Positions 24,519 to 33,077 of a stretch of DNA of 64,000 nucleotides are shown here, in pieces (within the stretch, counting starts at the first letter, position 1; each line of letters begins with the position of its first letter). Both the position numbers and the translations under genes were made by a program. The notes beneath the pieces were generated by a model. It had not been told where the DNA came from. It saw only the letters and a list, made by a program, of their open reading frames with translations, and ran no database searches. The stretch is from Pseudarthrobacter sp. NIBRBAC000502772. Lineage in GTDB: Bacteria; Actinomycetota; Actinomycetes; Actinomycetales; Micrococcaceae. The DNA is taken from the NCBI RefSeq assembly GCF_006517235.1, contig NZ_CP041188.1, positions 1,488,001 through 1,552,000 on the forward strand, written 5' to 3'.

Positions 24519-25421
24519 ATGCGCAACCGCTATTTAATCCCTGCCCTGACCGCTGCAACAGCACTCATGCTTTCGGGTTGTGTGGACAACAGCGCCCCGG
24601 CGGCGGCGGATAAAGCGTCTTCTTCCGCGGACACCGCAGTCCAGAAGAATGAGGAACTTGCGGCTTTGCTGCCGGAGAAAATGAAATCCGCGGGCGTCCT
24701 GAACGTGGGCATGGCCAACAATTACCCGCCCAACGAATTCAAGGATGGCAACGGCGCCCCGGCCGGCTGGTCGGTGGACCTCACCAATGCGTTGGGGGCC
24801 TCGCTCGGGCTGAAGGTCAACTTTGATATCGGCACGTTCGACAACATTCTCCCGTCCGTCAAGGCGGGCAAGGACGACATGGGCATGTCGTCCTTCACCG
24901 ACACTCTGGAACGCGAAAAGCAGGTGGATTTCGTGAACTACTACTCGGCGGGCATCCAGTGGGCGGCGCCGAAGGGCAAGACCGTGGACCCGGACAACGC
25001 CTGCGGACTCAAGGTTGCCGTCCAGGCCACCACGTATGAGGACACCCACGAGGTGCCGGCCAAGTCCAAGGCGTGCACGGATGCGGGCAAACCCGCCATC
25101 GAAATCTTCAAGTACGACGCCCAGGACCAGGCGACCAACGCGCTGGTGGTGGGCCAGGTGGACGCCATGAGTGCGGACTCGCCGGTGACCCTCTACGCGA
25201 TCTCGCAGACGAAGGAGAAACTGCAGACCGCCGGGGATGCCTTTGAAGTGGCGCCCTACGGGATTCCGGTGGACAAGGGGAGCGCGTTCACCCCGGTGCT
25301 GCAGAAGGCACTGCAGGCCCTGATCGACGACGGAACCTACAACAGGATCCTGTCCAAGTGGGGCGTGGAAAGCGGCGGCGTGAAGACGGCGGCGCTCAAC
25401 GTGGCGTCGTCGGCCAAGTAA
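24519..25421 (+). CDS. Polar amino-acid ABC transporter substrate-binding lipoprotein
   Basis: 300 aa from ATG 24519 (AAGGA upstream). Lipobox LSGC. The mature protein is a family-3 solute-binding protein: LPEKMKSAGVLNVGMANNYPPNEFKDGNGAPAGWSVDLTNALGASLGLKVNF and DDMGMSSFTDTLEREKQVDFVNYYSAGIQW are typical of the amino-acid branch. A disulfide is possible between the Cys in NACGLKV and SKACTD, as in cystine/arginine binders. First gene of a three-gene operon with the permease and ATPase. Confidence 0.92.
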   Translation: MRNRYLIPALTAATALMLSGCVDNSAPAAADKASSSADTAVQKNEELAALLPEKMKSAGVLNVGMANNYPPNEFKDGNGAPAGWSVDLTNALGASLGLKVNFDIGTFDNILPSVKAGKDDMGMSSFTDTLEREKQVDFVNYYSAGIQWAAPKGKTVDPDNACGLKVAVQATTYEDTHEVPAKSKACTDAGKPAIEIFKYDAQDQATNALVVGQVDAMSADSPVTLYAISQTKEKLQTAGDAFEVAPYGIPVDKGSAFTPVLQKALQALIDDGTYNRILSKWGVESGGVKTAALNVASSAK

Positions 25422-25427
25422 CCAGCC

Positions 25428-26411
25428 GTGACTCTTCCCAAACACGCCGCCATGGCGCGCCCCAACCCCGCAACAGGCGGAACTGACGCGCAGGGCGACG
25501 CCATCGTGGCGGTTCCCCTGCGCCACCCGTGGCGGATCTCGATCGCCGTCGTCCTGGTGTTCCTGCTGGCGCTGTTCATCGTGGATGCTTCGCAGCGGCC
25601 GGACTACGGCTGGGCGGAGGTGGGCAAGTACCTCTTCGACCGCCGGATCAGCCAGGCGGCCTGGGTGACCCTGACGCTCACCATCTACGCCATGATCGGC
25701 GCCATCGTCCTCGGGCTGCTCCTGGCCATCATGCGGCTCTCGCCGAATCCTGTGGTCAAGAGCATTGCCTGGCTGTACCTGTGGATCTTCCGCGGGACCC
25801 CGGTCTACGTCCAGCTGGTGTTCTGGGGCATCGTGGCGCTCATCTACCCCGTGTTCACCATCGGGATACCGTTCATGACGCCGTGGATCACCATTCCCAA
25901 CGACGTGTTCACCAACCTCTACATCACGGCGGTGATCGGGCTGGCGCTGAATGAGGCCGCCTACATGTCCGAGATTGTCCGCGCCGGACTGCTGTCCGTC
26001 GATGAGGGCCAGGAGGAGGCGTCGACGGCGCTCGCCATGTCGTGGGGCCAGACCATGCGTTACGTGGTGGTTCCGCAGGCCATGAAGATCATCATTCCGC
26101 CCACGGGCAATGAGGTGATCTCCATGCTAAAAACCACCTCGCTGGTGGCGGCCATTCCGCTCAGCATCGACCTCTATGGGGTGTCCCGCGGCATCTCCGC
26201 CGTGACGTTCACCCCGGTGCCGCTGCTCATCGTGGCATCGATCTGGTACCTGCTGTTCACGTCTGTCCTGATGGTGGGGCAGCACTTCATCGAGAAGCGC
26301 TTCTCCCGCGGTACGGGACGGCGGCAGGCGGGACCGGCGTCGGAAACTGAAACTGGGGCGGCGGCAGTGACTGCCGCGCCGCTGGGCAATGACTTGGGAG
26401 GCAAGGGATGA
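25428..26411 (+). CDS. Polar amino-acid ABC transporter permease
   Basis: 327 aa, GTG start six bases after the binding-protein stop. [29 protein letters not shown] and [58 protein letters not shown] are the HisM/GlnP-type permease core with the EAA loop that contacts the ATPase. A hydrophilic N-terminal extension of ~30 residues and a C-terminal tail flank the helices. Ends in a four-base overlap with the ATPase gene. Confidence 0.93.
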   Translation: MTLPKHAAMARPNPATGGTDAQGDAIVAVPLRHPWRISIAVVLVFLLALFIVDASQRPDYGWAEVGKYLFDRRISQAAWVTLTLTIYAMIGAIVLGLLLAIMRLSPNPVVKSIAWLYLWIFRGTPVYVQLVFWGIVALIYPVFTIGIPFMTPWITIPNDVFTNLYITAVIGLALNEAAYMSEIVRAGLLSVDEGQEEASTALAMSWGQTMRYVVVPQAMKIIIPPTGNEVISMLKTTSLVAAIPLSIDLYGVSRGISAVTFTPVPLLIVASIWYLLFTSVLMVGQHFIEKRFSRGTGRRQAGPASETETGAAAVTAAPLGNDLGGKG

Positions 26412-27175
26412 GCGCTACTGCGATGGTGACCGCGGACCGGATCTCCAAGAGCTTCGGTTCCAACAACGTGCTGCGCAGCATCAGCCTGGAAGTCCAGGCG
26501 GGCGAGGTGCTGTGCATCGTGGGGCCCAGCGGCTCCGGCAAGTCCACGTTCCTGCGCTGCATCAACCACCTGGAAAAGATCGACGCCGGCCGCCTCTTCG
26601 TGGAGGGGCAGCTGGTGGGTTACCGGCAAAAGGGCGACAAACTCCATGAGCTCAAGCCCAAGGAAGCAGCGCTCCAGCGCCGCGACATCGGCATGGTGTT
26701 CCAGCGGTTCAACCTCTTTCCGCACATGACCGCGCTGGAAAACATCATCCAGGCGCCCATGCGGGTCAAGCGCATTCCGAAGGCCAAAGCCAGCCTGCGC
26801 GCCCTGGAGCTGATGGAGCGCGTGGGGCTGGGGGACAAGGCGGACCACTACCCGGCGCACCTGTCCGGCGGGCAGCAGCAGCGCGTGGCCATCGCCCGGG
26901 CGCTGGCCATGGATCCGAAGCTGATGCTCTTCGACGAACCGACCAGCGCCCTGGACCCGGAGCTGGTGGGCGAGGTGCTGGACGTGATGAAGGAGCTGGC
27001 CACGAGCGGCATGACCATGATCGTGGTGACCCACGAGATGGGCTTTGCCCGCGAAGTGGCGGACTCCATCGCCTTTATGGACGGCGGCGTGGTGGTTGAG
27101 TCGGGCCCGCCCCGCGAGCTGCTGGGCAATCCCCAGCAGGACCGGACCAAGGCGTTCCTCTCAAAGGTGCTGTAG
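26408..27175 (+). CDS. Polar amino-acid ABC transporter ATP-binding protein
   Basis: 255 aa. Walker [11 protein letters not shown]-loop [14 protein letters not shown], signature [15 protein letters not shown], Walker [15 protein letters not shown] and H-loop [12 protein letters not shown] are all present. It matches the GlnQ/HisP class apart from an insert (about residues 75-90, [17 protein letters not shown]) seen in some actinobacterial members. Supplies ATP hydrolysis for the permease at 25428; only one permease gene is present, so the channel is probably a homodimer. Confidence 0.95.
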   Translation: MSATAMVTADRISKSFGSNNVLRSISLEVQAGEVLCIVGPSGSGKSTFLRCINHLEKIDAGRLFVEGQLVGYRQKGDKLHELKPKEAALQRRDIGMVFQRFNLFPHMTALENIIQAPMRVKRIPKAKASLRALELMERVGLGDKADHYPAHLSGGQQQRVAIARALAMDPKLMLFDEPTSALDPELVGEVLDVMKELATSGMTMIVVTHEMGFAREVADSIAFMDGGVVVESGPPRELLGNPQQDRTKAFLSKVL

Positions 27176-27283
27176 GCGCGGGGCCGCGACGGCAGCCGGA
27201 AGACCCCGCAGGGCTAACGCCGGCAGGTCCGGCAGGTAGGATCGGAACACTGCCGCAGGGCATTCAAGGTTTTGGGGGAACTT

Positions 27284-28600
27284 GTGAACAACTTTCTGAT
27301 GCACCGCGCCGCCTGCGGTCCGCGAGATCCTGGCGGGAACGCGAAAACTCTTCTGCGCGCCGGGGTGGCGTTGCTGGCCGCGGCCGGGCTCCTGCTGGGC
27401 CCCGCCGTCGTCGCCGTTCCGGCGTCCGCTGAAGACGCGACGGTGACTGGCCCGACCGTGACTGACCCCACCGTCACAGACTCAACCGTGATCGACGCCG
27501 GCATCCAGCCCTTGGGCGTGGCGGCCGCGCCGGACGGCACCCTGTACGTCAGCGATTACCACTGGGCGGGCGGCATCAGCGTCTTCCAGCCCGGCGAAAC
27601 ACGCGCCTCGCGCACCATCAAGGTGGGAGGTCTTCCCTCGTCACTAGCGGTGACGACGGACGGGACCCTCTATGTGCTCCAGTCGACCGAGTCCGGGCAG
27701 GCCCAAATCGGAGTTGTAGCCCCCGGCGCGGCCGAAGCGGGCTTTGCGATCGCGGTGAGCCCGGGCGCGCACTGGCTGGCGGCCGGACCGGACGGATCGC
27801 TCTACGCGACCAACCCGGCTGAAGGGACCGTGTCGGTGGTGCCGCCCGGCGCTGTCTGGACCCAGCGCTCCATCCTGGCGGGGCCTTACCCTGTGGAGGT
27901 GGCCCTGGCGAAGGACGGGACCGCGTACGCCACCAACGAGTACGAGGGCACTGTCACCGTGGTGCCCGCCGGTTCGCCGAGCCCCTCCCACACCATCACC
28001 GTGGGCGCGAAGGACCACCCGCACGGGATTGCCGCCGCGCCGGACGGAACCGTCTATGTGGCAAACATCCTCAGGAATGACGTGGCGGTCATCGAATCCG
28101 GCGGAACCACGGTGGCGCGGCGGATCCCGGTGGGCGGTGCACCGCAGGAGGTGGTGGCCGCTCCGGACGGCACGATCTACGTGACGAACAGTGCGGACAA
28201 CACGGTCTCGGTCATCCCGCCCGGGGCTACGGCCGCGGCGGAGACGATTCCCACCGGTGAGGACCCCGGCCGCATGGCTGTCCGGGCCGACGGCTCCGTG
28301 GTGGTGGTGAACAGGGGCGGCAGGTCCCTGACGGTGATCGCCGCGGCAGGTGCGCCCGCGCCTGGTGCCGGAACGTCCGACGGCGGGGAGGCCAGCGCGG
28401 AGTCCCGGGGGTCAGGCGGAGGTGCTTCAGCCGGAGGTTCTTCAGCTGGGGGTGCCACTGGCGGGGCCTCCGGGCCCGGGCTTCCTGCGATTGCCGCCGG
28501 GGCGGCGGCGCTGTTGCTGGGCGGCGCCGGTGCCCTGATCGTGGTGCTGCGGCGGCGACGACAGGGCAGGGCAGAGTCGCCTGCCTGGACGTTCAACTAG
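27284..28600 (+). CDS. Secreted YVTN/NHL-type beta-propeller protein with C-terminal membrane anchor
   Basis: 438 aa from a GTG at 27284 (GGGGGAA upstream). A signal peptide (VALLAAAGLLLGPAVVAVPASA) is followed by at least six beta-propeller repeats with the pattern PDGTxYVxN...TVSVxPPG, each about 45 residues. Residues ~350-400 are Gly/Ser/Ala rich, then a membrane helix (GLPAIAAGAAALLLGGAGALIVVL) and RRRRQGR. There is no LPxTG sortase motif. The likely location is the cell surface with the propeller outside; binding partner unknown. The 3' end abuts an MFS remnant on the other strand. Confidence 0.8.
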   Translation: MNNFLMHRAACGPRDPGGNAKTLLRAGVALLAAAGLLLGPAVVAVPASAEDATVTGPTVTDPTVTDSTVIDAGIQPLGVAAAPDGTLYVSDYHWAGGISVFQPGETRASRTIKVGGLPSSLAVTTDGTLYVLQSTESGQAQIGVVAPGAAEAGFAIAVSPGAHWLAAGPDGSLYATNPAEGTVSVVPPGAVWTQRSILAGPYPVEVALAKDGTAYATNEYEGTVTVVPAGSPSPSHTITVGAKDHPHGIAAAPDGTVYVANILRNDVAVIESGGTTVARRIPVGGAPQEVVAAPDGTIYVTNSADNTVSVIPPGATAAAETIPTGEDPGRMAVRADGSVVVVNRGGRSLTVIAAAGAPAPGAGTSDGGEASAESRGSGGGASAGGSSAGGATGGASGPGLPAIAAGAAALLLGGAGALIVVLRRRRQGRAESPAWTFN

Positions 28601-28796
28601 GGACGAATCCGTCTCCGACCCAGCCGCGATTGCAATCGCCCCAGCCAAGAGTGCGGCATTGGCCCCAGAAGATTCCGACGACACCCAGCGGAGCAGCCAA
28701 GGCCCCGACGCCGAGGGGAAGGCTGATCTGGGCCAGCTGGTTGACGGTCATTCTCAGTCCGAGGGCAGCACCATGCAGCGAAGGCTTCGTCAGGGA
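28593..28796 (-). pseudogene. C-terminal remnant of an MFS transporter, frameshifted
   Basis: On the minus strand, LHGAALGLRMTVNQLAQISLPLGVGALAAPLGVVGIFWGQ is recognisable as the last helices of a major facilitator. At about 28663 the frame breaks: a one-base shift is needed to continue as ANAALLAGAIAIAAG and the usual polar tail. No N-terminal part is present; the upstream junction coincides with the C-terminus of the DMT transporter gene (stop at 28790). I read this as a leftover of an ancestral adjacent MFS gene. Confidence 0.65.
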
Positions 28797-29713
28797 GGCG
28801 GGGCGACTGGCAAAGAGCCTCTTTCGTCGGCGGGCTCTTTGTTGATACCAGAAGGCTTCACGTTCTTGGTGACGATCGCGGCCGAGATGGAGCCGAGGAC
28901 CATGAGGATTCCTGCGGTCTGCATCAACGTGAAGTCTTCGCCGGCAACCACCCACCCAAGGATGATGGCCGCGACTGGACTGAGTAGCCCGAGGAAGGCT
29001 GTGGTGCTTGCGGGAAGCCCGGCGACGCCGCGGAACCACATGACGTAGGCGAAGGCGGTGCCGACGACAGAAAGATAGGCATAGCCGACAAGGTTCGACG
29101 GCGTCAGCGGAATGACGGGAAGCCCCTCGACCGCGAGCATGACGACCGCGAGAGTGAGGCCTCCCGTGATGAGCTGCCAGGCCGTGGTGGTTAGCGGGGC
29201 CGCGGGCTGTCCCCACTTCTTGGAAAGCACCATCCCGGACGCCATGGAAAGGGTTCCGCCGATTGCGGCGAGGACTCCGATGGCATCCAGGCGGGCTTGA
29301 GCCTGAAGCGTTATGAGGCCCACGCCGAACACGGCTGTCACGCCGGCCACTACGATGCGCGGGGTCAGCCGTTCGTGGAGGACCCTGCTGGCCAGGAGTG
29401 CGACAACGAGCGGCTGGATGCCGCCGACGATCGCCGCCACACCGCCGGGAAGCCGGTACGCCGCGATGAAGAGCAGCGCAAAGAACGCCCCGATGTTGAG
29501 AATCCCGAGGACCCAGGACTTCCACCACCACTCACCGCGCGGCAACTGGCGGCAAACCAATAGGAGCAGCACTCCCGCGGGGAGCGCGCGCAACGTAGCG
29601 GCCAGCAGCGGACGATCTTCGGGCAGGAACATTGTGGTCGTAAGGTACGTGGTGCCCCACAGAGCGGGCGCCAAGGCAGTGGTCCGGATGAGGAATCTAC
29701 GATTGCTAAGCAC
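28790..29713 (-). CDS. EamA/DMT superfamily transporter
   Basis: 307 aa with ten membrane helices in two EamA halves: ALWGTTYLTTTMFLPEDRPLLAATLRALPAGVLLLL and TPRIVVAGVTAVFGVGLITL in the first, GTLSMASGMVLSKKWGQ and VVGTAFAYVMWFRGVAGLPASTTAFLGLLSPVAAIILGWVVAGE in the second. Drug/metabolite exporter; substrate unknown. The GTG start at 29713 sits within a 41-bp palindrome shared with the divergent MarR gene. The last ~15 residues (ADERGSLPVAPPP) may be derived from the junction with the MFS remnant. Confidence 0.9.
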   Translation of the reverse strand: MLSNRRFLIRTTALAPALWGTTYLTTTMFLPEDRPLLAATLRALPAGVLLLLVCRQLPRGEWWWKSWVLGILNIGAFFALLFIAAYRLPGGVAAIVGGIQPLVVALLASRVLHERLTPRIVVAGVTAVFGVGLITLQAQARLDAIGVLAAIGGTLSMASGMVLSKKWGQPAAPLTTTAWQLITGGLTLAVVMLAVEGLPVIPLTPSNLVGYAYLSVVGTAFAYVMWFRGVAGLPASTTAFLGLLSPVAAIILGWVVAGEDFTLMQTAGILMVLGSISAAIVTKNVKPSGINKEPADERGSLPVAPPP

Positions 29714-29742
29714 TTAGCTATTCTAGCTAAGTGCTTAGCAAT
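29702..29742. promoter_or_regulatory. Large palindromic MarR operator
   Basis: ATTGCTAAGCACTTAGCTA and TAGCTAAGTGCTTAGCAAT are perfect 19-bp arms around TTC. Each arm contains its own near-palindrome (GCTAAGCACTTAGC and GCTAAGTGCTTAGC), so the site could bind two MarR dimers. It covers the DMT start and ends 16 bases before the MarR start. Confidence 0.8.
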
Positions 29743-29758
29743 TGCCTAGGCTTGGCCC

Positions 29759-30247
29759 ATGGCAGACAATGTGGATCGCATCCTTGAACAGTGGCACGCC
29801 GAGAAGCCGGGCCTCGACGTCTCGCCGATGGCCGTCATTGGCCGGTTGAGCCGCACCGCAACCGCCGTGGAATCGCGTTTGGCGGACACCTTCGCGCGGC
29901 ATGGCCTGGATGCGTCATCGTTCGACGTGCTCGCCACGCTGCTGCGCAGCGGCGCCCCGTATCGAATCACGCCGGCGGAACTGGCGCGCGACTCAATGAT
30001 CTCTACGAGCGCCGTAGCGCAGAGGCTGAACAAGCTGGAAAGCCGCGGGTTCGTCAAGCGCGAAGCAAACCCTGACGACGGCCGCGGCACAGTCGTTGCG
30101 CTCACCGGTGCCGGGAAGGGACTCATCGAGAAGGCATTGCCTGACCATCTCGAAACCGAACATGTCATCGTCGCAGCACTTAGCGTCAAGGAACAGGCGC
30201 AACTTGCATCGCTGCTACGCCGGATCGAGGATGCGGCTGGTTCCTGA
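29759..30247 (+). CDS. MarR family transcriptional regulator
   Basis: 162 aa from ATG 29759. The winged helix is SSFDVLATLLRSGAPYRITPAELARDSMISTSAVAQRLNKLESRGFVKREANPDDGRGTVVALTGAGKGLIEKAL, flanked by dimerisation helices. It is divergent from the DMT exporter and very likely represses both genes through the 29702-29742 palindrome, being released by a compound the exporter removes (inference from the usual MarR arrangement). Confidence 0.92.
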   Translation: MADNVDRILEQWHAEKPGLDVSPMAVIGRLSRTATAVESRLADTFARHGLDASSFDVLATLLRSGAPYRITPAELARDSMISTSAVAQRLNKLESRGFVKREANPDDGRGTVVALTGAGKGLIEKALPDHLETEHVIVAALSVKEQAQLASLLRRIEDAAGS

Positions 30248-30263
30248 GGACGACGGCAACCCC

Positions 30264-30305
30264 GGCGAGCTGTCCGTTGGCCGTCCGGTTCGGGAACAGC
30301 TCGCC
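30264..30305. terminator. Hairpin between convergent MarR and hydrolase genes
   Basis: GGCGAGCTGT and ACAGCTCGCC form a perfect 10-bp stem with a 22-base loop in the 95-bp space between the two stops. Confidence 0.5.
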
Positions 30306-30342
30306 GCGAGCACCCTACCTTTCGTCGTGGAATGGCTCCACC

Positions 30343-31161
30343 CTATCGCCAGGTCCCCAGGGTGTAGGACCCGAGGGAGGCGAGGAACGCCGTCGTATCT
30401 TCTGCCACGCGCTCCGGGCACTCCCACAGCACCACGTGCGCCACATCGGGATAGACCTTCAGTACGGAGCCGGGGATCCGGGCTGCCAAGATTTCCTGGT
30501 CGCCGCGTGGCAGCAGGTTGTCCTGGCCGCCCCACAGGATCAGCGTGGGCACGTTGATGGTTCCCGATTCCGTGGGCGGGGTGGCCTCGCACAGTCCGCT
30601 CAGGATGCCCTTCCAGGCGCGGGCCGGCATTCTGAGACCGTCGCGCACGCGGTCCTCGAGGAACCGCTGCGGAACATCGTGCAGCAGGGTAAACCAGGAC
30701 AGGGAATCCCGGACCCAGGCCTCGTCGAGGGGGTCCGTCAGGCGGTCCACTTCGTCGGCGAAGGGTGCCCGCCCGCGGAGGCTCAAGGGTGCGCCCGCCA
30801 GCACCAGCGCCGCAACCCTTTGCGGATGGGCGATGGCCAGCTGCTGGGCGACGTAACCGCCGCTTGAAGAGCCGACGACGACGGCGCTCGGCACATTGAG
30901 GGCGTCCAGGATCGCTGCTGCGTCCTCCGCCTGTTCCGCCAGGGAGTAGCCGCCCTCCGGTTTGTCCGCCTCGCCTTGCCCGCGGAGGTCGGGAGCATAG
31001 ATTCTGCAGCCGGTCAGCAGGGGAATCAGGCGGTCAAAGCTGCCGCTTGATTCGCCCCACGCGTGCAGCAGCAGCACCGGTTTCGCATCGGCGTCGCCGT
31101 GGATGAGGCACGGAACTGAGATGCCGGTGCGGAGCGTGAGGTAGCGGACCTCGGAGTCCAT
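30343..31161 (-). CDS. Alpha/beta hydrolase
   Basis: 272 aa from ATG 31161. HAWGESSGSFDRLIPLLTG is the oxyanion loop, VVVGSSSGGYVAQQLAIAHPQRVAAL the nucleophile elbow, LILWGGQDNLLP the acid strand and YPDVAHVVLWECPERVAEDT the His. It is typical of RsbQ- or epoxide-hydrolase-like esterases; substrate unknown. Divergent from the GNAT gene. Confidence 0.88.
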   Translation of the reverse strand: MDSEVRYLTLRTGISVPCLIHGDADAKPVLLLHAWGESSGSFDRLIPLLTGCRIYAPDLRGQGEADKPEGGYSLAEQAEDAAAILDALNVPSAVVVGSSSGGYVAQQLAIAHPQRVAALVLAGAPLSLRGRAPFADEVDRLTDPLDEAWVRDSLSWFTLLHDVPQRFLEDRVRDGLRMPARAWKGILSGLCEATPPTESGTINVPTLILWGGQDNLLPRGDQEILAARIPGSVLKVYPDVAHVVLWECPERVAEDTTAFLASLGSYTLGTWR

Positions 31162-31205
31162 GGATTCAGGCTACGCTGTGGGCCGCTCTCTGTAGAGTTT
31201 CGCTT

Positions 31206-31724
31206 ATGGATAGCCCGGTGAGGGTCCGCTACGCGCGCGTCGAGGACTCGGCCGAGATGGCGCGCGTGAATGTGCGGTCGTGGCTTGAGACGTACCGCGG
31301 AGTCATGGCGGACCACGTCCTCGATGACCCGGGGTTGCTTGCTGCCCGGGAGCGGTTCTGGACCGCCATGCTCAGCGATGAGCGCTACCGCGCAAACCGC
31401 GTGGCGGTGGCCGAGCGCAACAGCGAAGTGATCGGGATCGCGATGGCAGGGCCTCCGCAGAGCCCCGGGGCGGAGTGGGGCACGCACCTCTACGTGCTGT
31501 ACGTCGTGGCGGCTGAGTACGGGACTGGCATCGGGGCCGCCCTCCTGGACACCGTCGTCGGACCTGACGATTCGGCAGCGCTCTGGGTGGCCGATCCAAA
31601 TCCTCGGGCGCAGGCGTTCTACCGCAAGCACGGGTTCGTGGCGGACGGGACCGTGAATGTGGAGGACGGCGTGCGCGAGATCCGCATGGTGCGGATCTCC
31701 TCCGGGAAGCCTCGCCGGTCCTGA
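31206..31724 (+). CDS. GNAT family N-acetyltransferase
   Basis: 172 aa from ATG 31206. VRYARVEDSAEMARVNVRSWLETYRGVMADHVLDD, HLYVLYVVAAEYGTGIGAALLDTVVG (acetyl-CoA loop) and LWVADPNPRAQAFYRKHGFVADGTVNVEDGVREIRMVR mark a GNAT of the RimI/phosphinothricin-acetyltransferase-like type. A decayed copy of its 3' half lies at 38365-38530. Confidence 0.9.
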   Translation: MDSPVRVRYARVEDSAEMARVNVRSWLETYRGVMADHVLDDPGLLAARERFWTAMLSDERYRANRVAVAERNSEVIGIAMAGPPQSPGAEWGTHLYVLYVVAAEYGTGIGAALLDTVVGPDDSAALWVADPNPRAQAFYRKHGFVADGTVNVEDGVREIRMVRISSGKPRRS

Positions 31725-31781
31725 CTCGCTGCAACGTGAGACCGGTGTTCACTTTCGGTTAACCGGGGATTGGCCACGCGG

Positions 31782-31810
31782 TTGAATACTGCCTACACAC
31801 TCGATATGAA
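31782..31810 (+). promoter_or_regulatory. Candidate promoter of the phosphodiester-uptake operon
   Basis: TTGAAT (31782-31787), a 17-base spacer, and TATGAA (31805-31810). The -10 element overlaps operator O1, so LacI binding would block it. The leader to the ATG at 31933 is about 115 bases. Confidence 0.5.
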
Positions 31811-31821
31811 CGCGCGATCAT
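31806..31821. promoter_or_regulatory. Candidate LacI-family operator O1
   Basis: ATGAACGCGCGATCAT, a 16-bp near-palindrome with the central CpG typical of LacI-family sites. It is matched by O2 at 31871. Confidence 0.6.
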
Positions 31822-31870
31822 TCGAGTGCATCCCACAAATAAAACGGTGCGGAGAAAAGTCTGCCCAATG

Positions 31871-31886
31871 ATGATCGCGCGTACAT
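31871..31886. promoter_or_regulatory. Candidate LacI-family operator O2
   Basis: ATGATCGCGCGTACAT, sharing ATGA/T-CGCGCG-xCAT symmetry with O1, 65 bp away centre to centre (about six helical turns). Confidence 0.6.
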
Positions 31887-31932
31887 TCAGACTTTTGGAT
31901 ACACCCGACAAGCGCAGAAACCGGAGCAAGCA

Positions 31933-33018
31933 ATGAAAGTCCCACCCTTCGCGAAACACCGCATCCTCACGGCGGCATCCGCACTTATCGCAGGATCGTT
32001 CCTGCTGACCGCCTGCGCGCCGGGCGCCGGGGAGTCCGCCGCCAACGCGGACGGCAACGCCACCCTGGTGGTCTACAGCAACTCCGTCTCCGACGGGCGC
32101 GGCGCATGGCTGACGGCCCAGGCCGCCCAAGCGGGCTTCGATCTGGAGCTGGTGGACCTCGGTGGCGGCGACGTGATGAACCGCCTGACGGCCGAGAAGA
32201 ACAACCCGATTGCGGACGTGACGTTCGGCATGAACAACGTGTACTTCGAGAAGCTCAAGGCCCAGGACGTGCTGGAGCCGTACACGCCTGCCTGGTCCGC
32301 CGAGGTGGACAGCGCGATGGGCGACGAAGAGGACAAAACCTTCTGGCCGATTGTCCGCGAGCCCATCATGCTGGTCTACAACGAGGGTGCGTACCCATCC
32401 GCCGATGCGGCCCCGCGGGACTGGACCGATCTCTGGACCAAGGACCAGTTCAAGGGTCGCTACGAGGTGCCCGGGGCCTCCACCGGTGCCACCACCCAGA
32501 TGGTCTACTCCGGCATCCTGGCCCGCTACGCCGATCCGAAAGGCGAGCTGGGCATCAGCAAGGAAGGCTGGGACCAGATGGCCGCCTACTTCGAGCACGG
32601 CAGCACCGCGGTCAAGGGTGAAGACCTCTACGCGCGGATGAAGGCCGGTACTGTCGACGCCGGCCAGATGTGGCTCGCCGGCAAGAACAGCCGCGAAGCC
32701 GAGTACGGCGTCGCCACCAAGGCCGTCCAGCCGGAGGTCGGTGTGCCGTTCGCCGTCCAGCACGTGGCCATGGTCAAGGGCACCGACCAGGCCGAGGCCG
32801 CGCAGGACTTCATCGACTGGTTCGGCAGCGCCAAGGTGCAGGCCGCCTGGTCCAACGAGTTCTTCACCGCACCGACCAACACCCAAGCCCTCGCTGATGC
32901 CAACAAGCAGGCCATCGAGCAGACCGAAGCCTTCACGCCGCAGGACATCGACTGGGCCCTGGTAGCCGAAAATATCGACGCCTGGGTTGAAAAGATCGAA
33001 CTCGAGTACCGGAAGTAG
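31933..33018 (+). CDS. ABC transporter solute-binding lipoprotein (iron/phosphonate-type fold)
   Basis: 361 aa from ATG 31933. Lipobox LTAC. LVVYSNSVSDGRGAWLTAQAAQAGFDLELVDLGGGDVMNRLTAEKNNPIADVTFGMNN is the N-lobe of family-1/thiamine-iron-aminoethylphosphonate binding proteins; DWTDLWTKDQFKGRYEVPG and QHVAMVKGTDQAEAAQDFIDWFGS belong to the C-lobe. In this operon (ATPase, fused permease, glycerophosphodiesterase, LacI) a phosphate-ester or organophosphate ligand is plausible; the fold alone does not decide between this, iron and thiamine. Confidence 0.88.
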   Translation: MKVPPFAKHRILTAASALIAGSFLLTACAPGAGESAANADGNATLVVYSNSVSDGRGAWLTAQAAQAGFDLELVDLGGGDVMNRLTAEKNNPIADVTFGMNNVYFEKLKAQDVLEPYTPAWSAEVDSAMGDEEDKTFWPIVREPIMLVYNEGAYPSADAAPRDWTDLWTKDQFKGRYEVPGASTGATTQMVYSGILARYADPKGELGISKEGWDQMAAYFEHGSTAVKGEDLYARMKAGTVDAGQMWLAGKNSREAEYGVATKAVQPEVGVPFAVQHVAMVKGTDQAEAAQDFIDWFGSAKVQAAWSNEFFTAPTNTQALADANKQAIEQTEAFTPQDIDWALVAENIDAWVEKIELEYRK

Positions 33019-33030
33019 GAAGTTCCCGCC

Positions 33031-33062
33031 CCCGGGTGCCCGGAGGAATCCGGGCACCCGGG
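33031..33062 (+). terminator. Intercistronic hairpin between binding-protein and ATPase genes
   Basis: CCCGGGTGCCCGG (33031-33043) and CCGGGCACCCGGG (33050-33062) form a perfect 13-bp stem with a 6-base loop. Placed right after the binding-protein stop, it may end part of the transcripts or protect the upstream mRNA, raising binding-protein yield over the ATPase and permease. Confidence 0.65.
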
Positions 33063-33077
33063 CCAAGGACCATCGCC

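Noticed and set aside
28593..29531. 312-codon minus-strand open frame across the DMT gene
   Set aside because: Most of it is an out-of-phase shadow of the DMT transporter. Only its last 67 codons are meaningful, as the MFS remnant reported separately.
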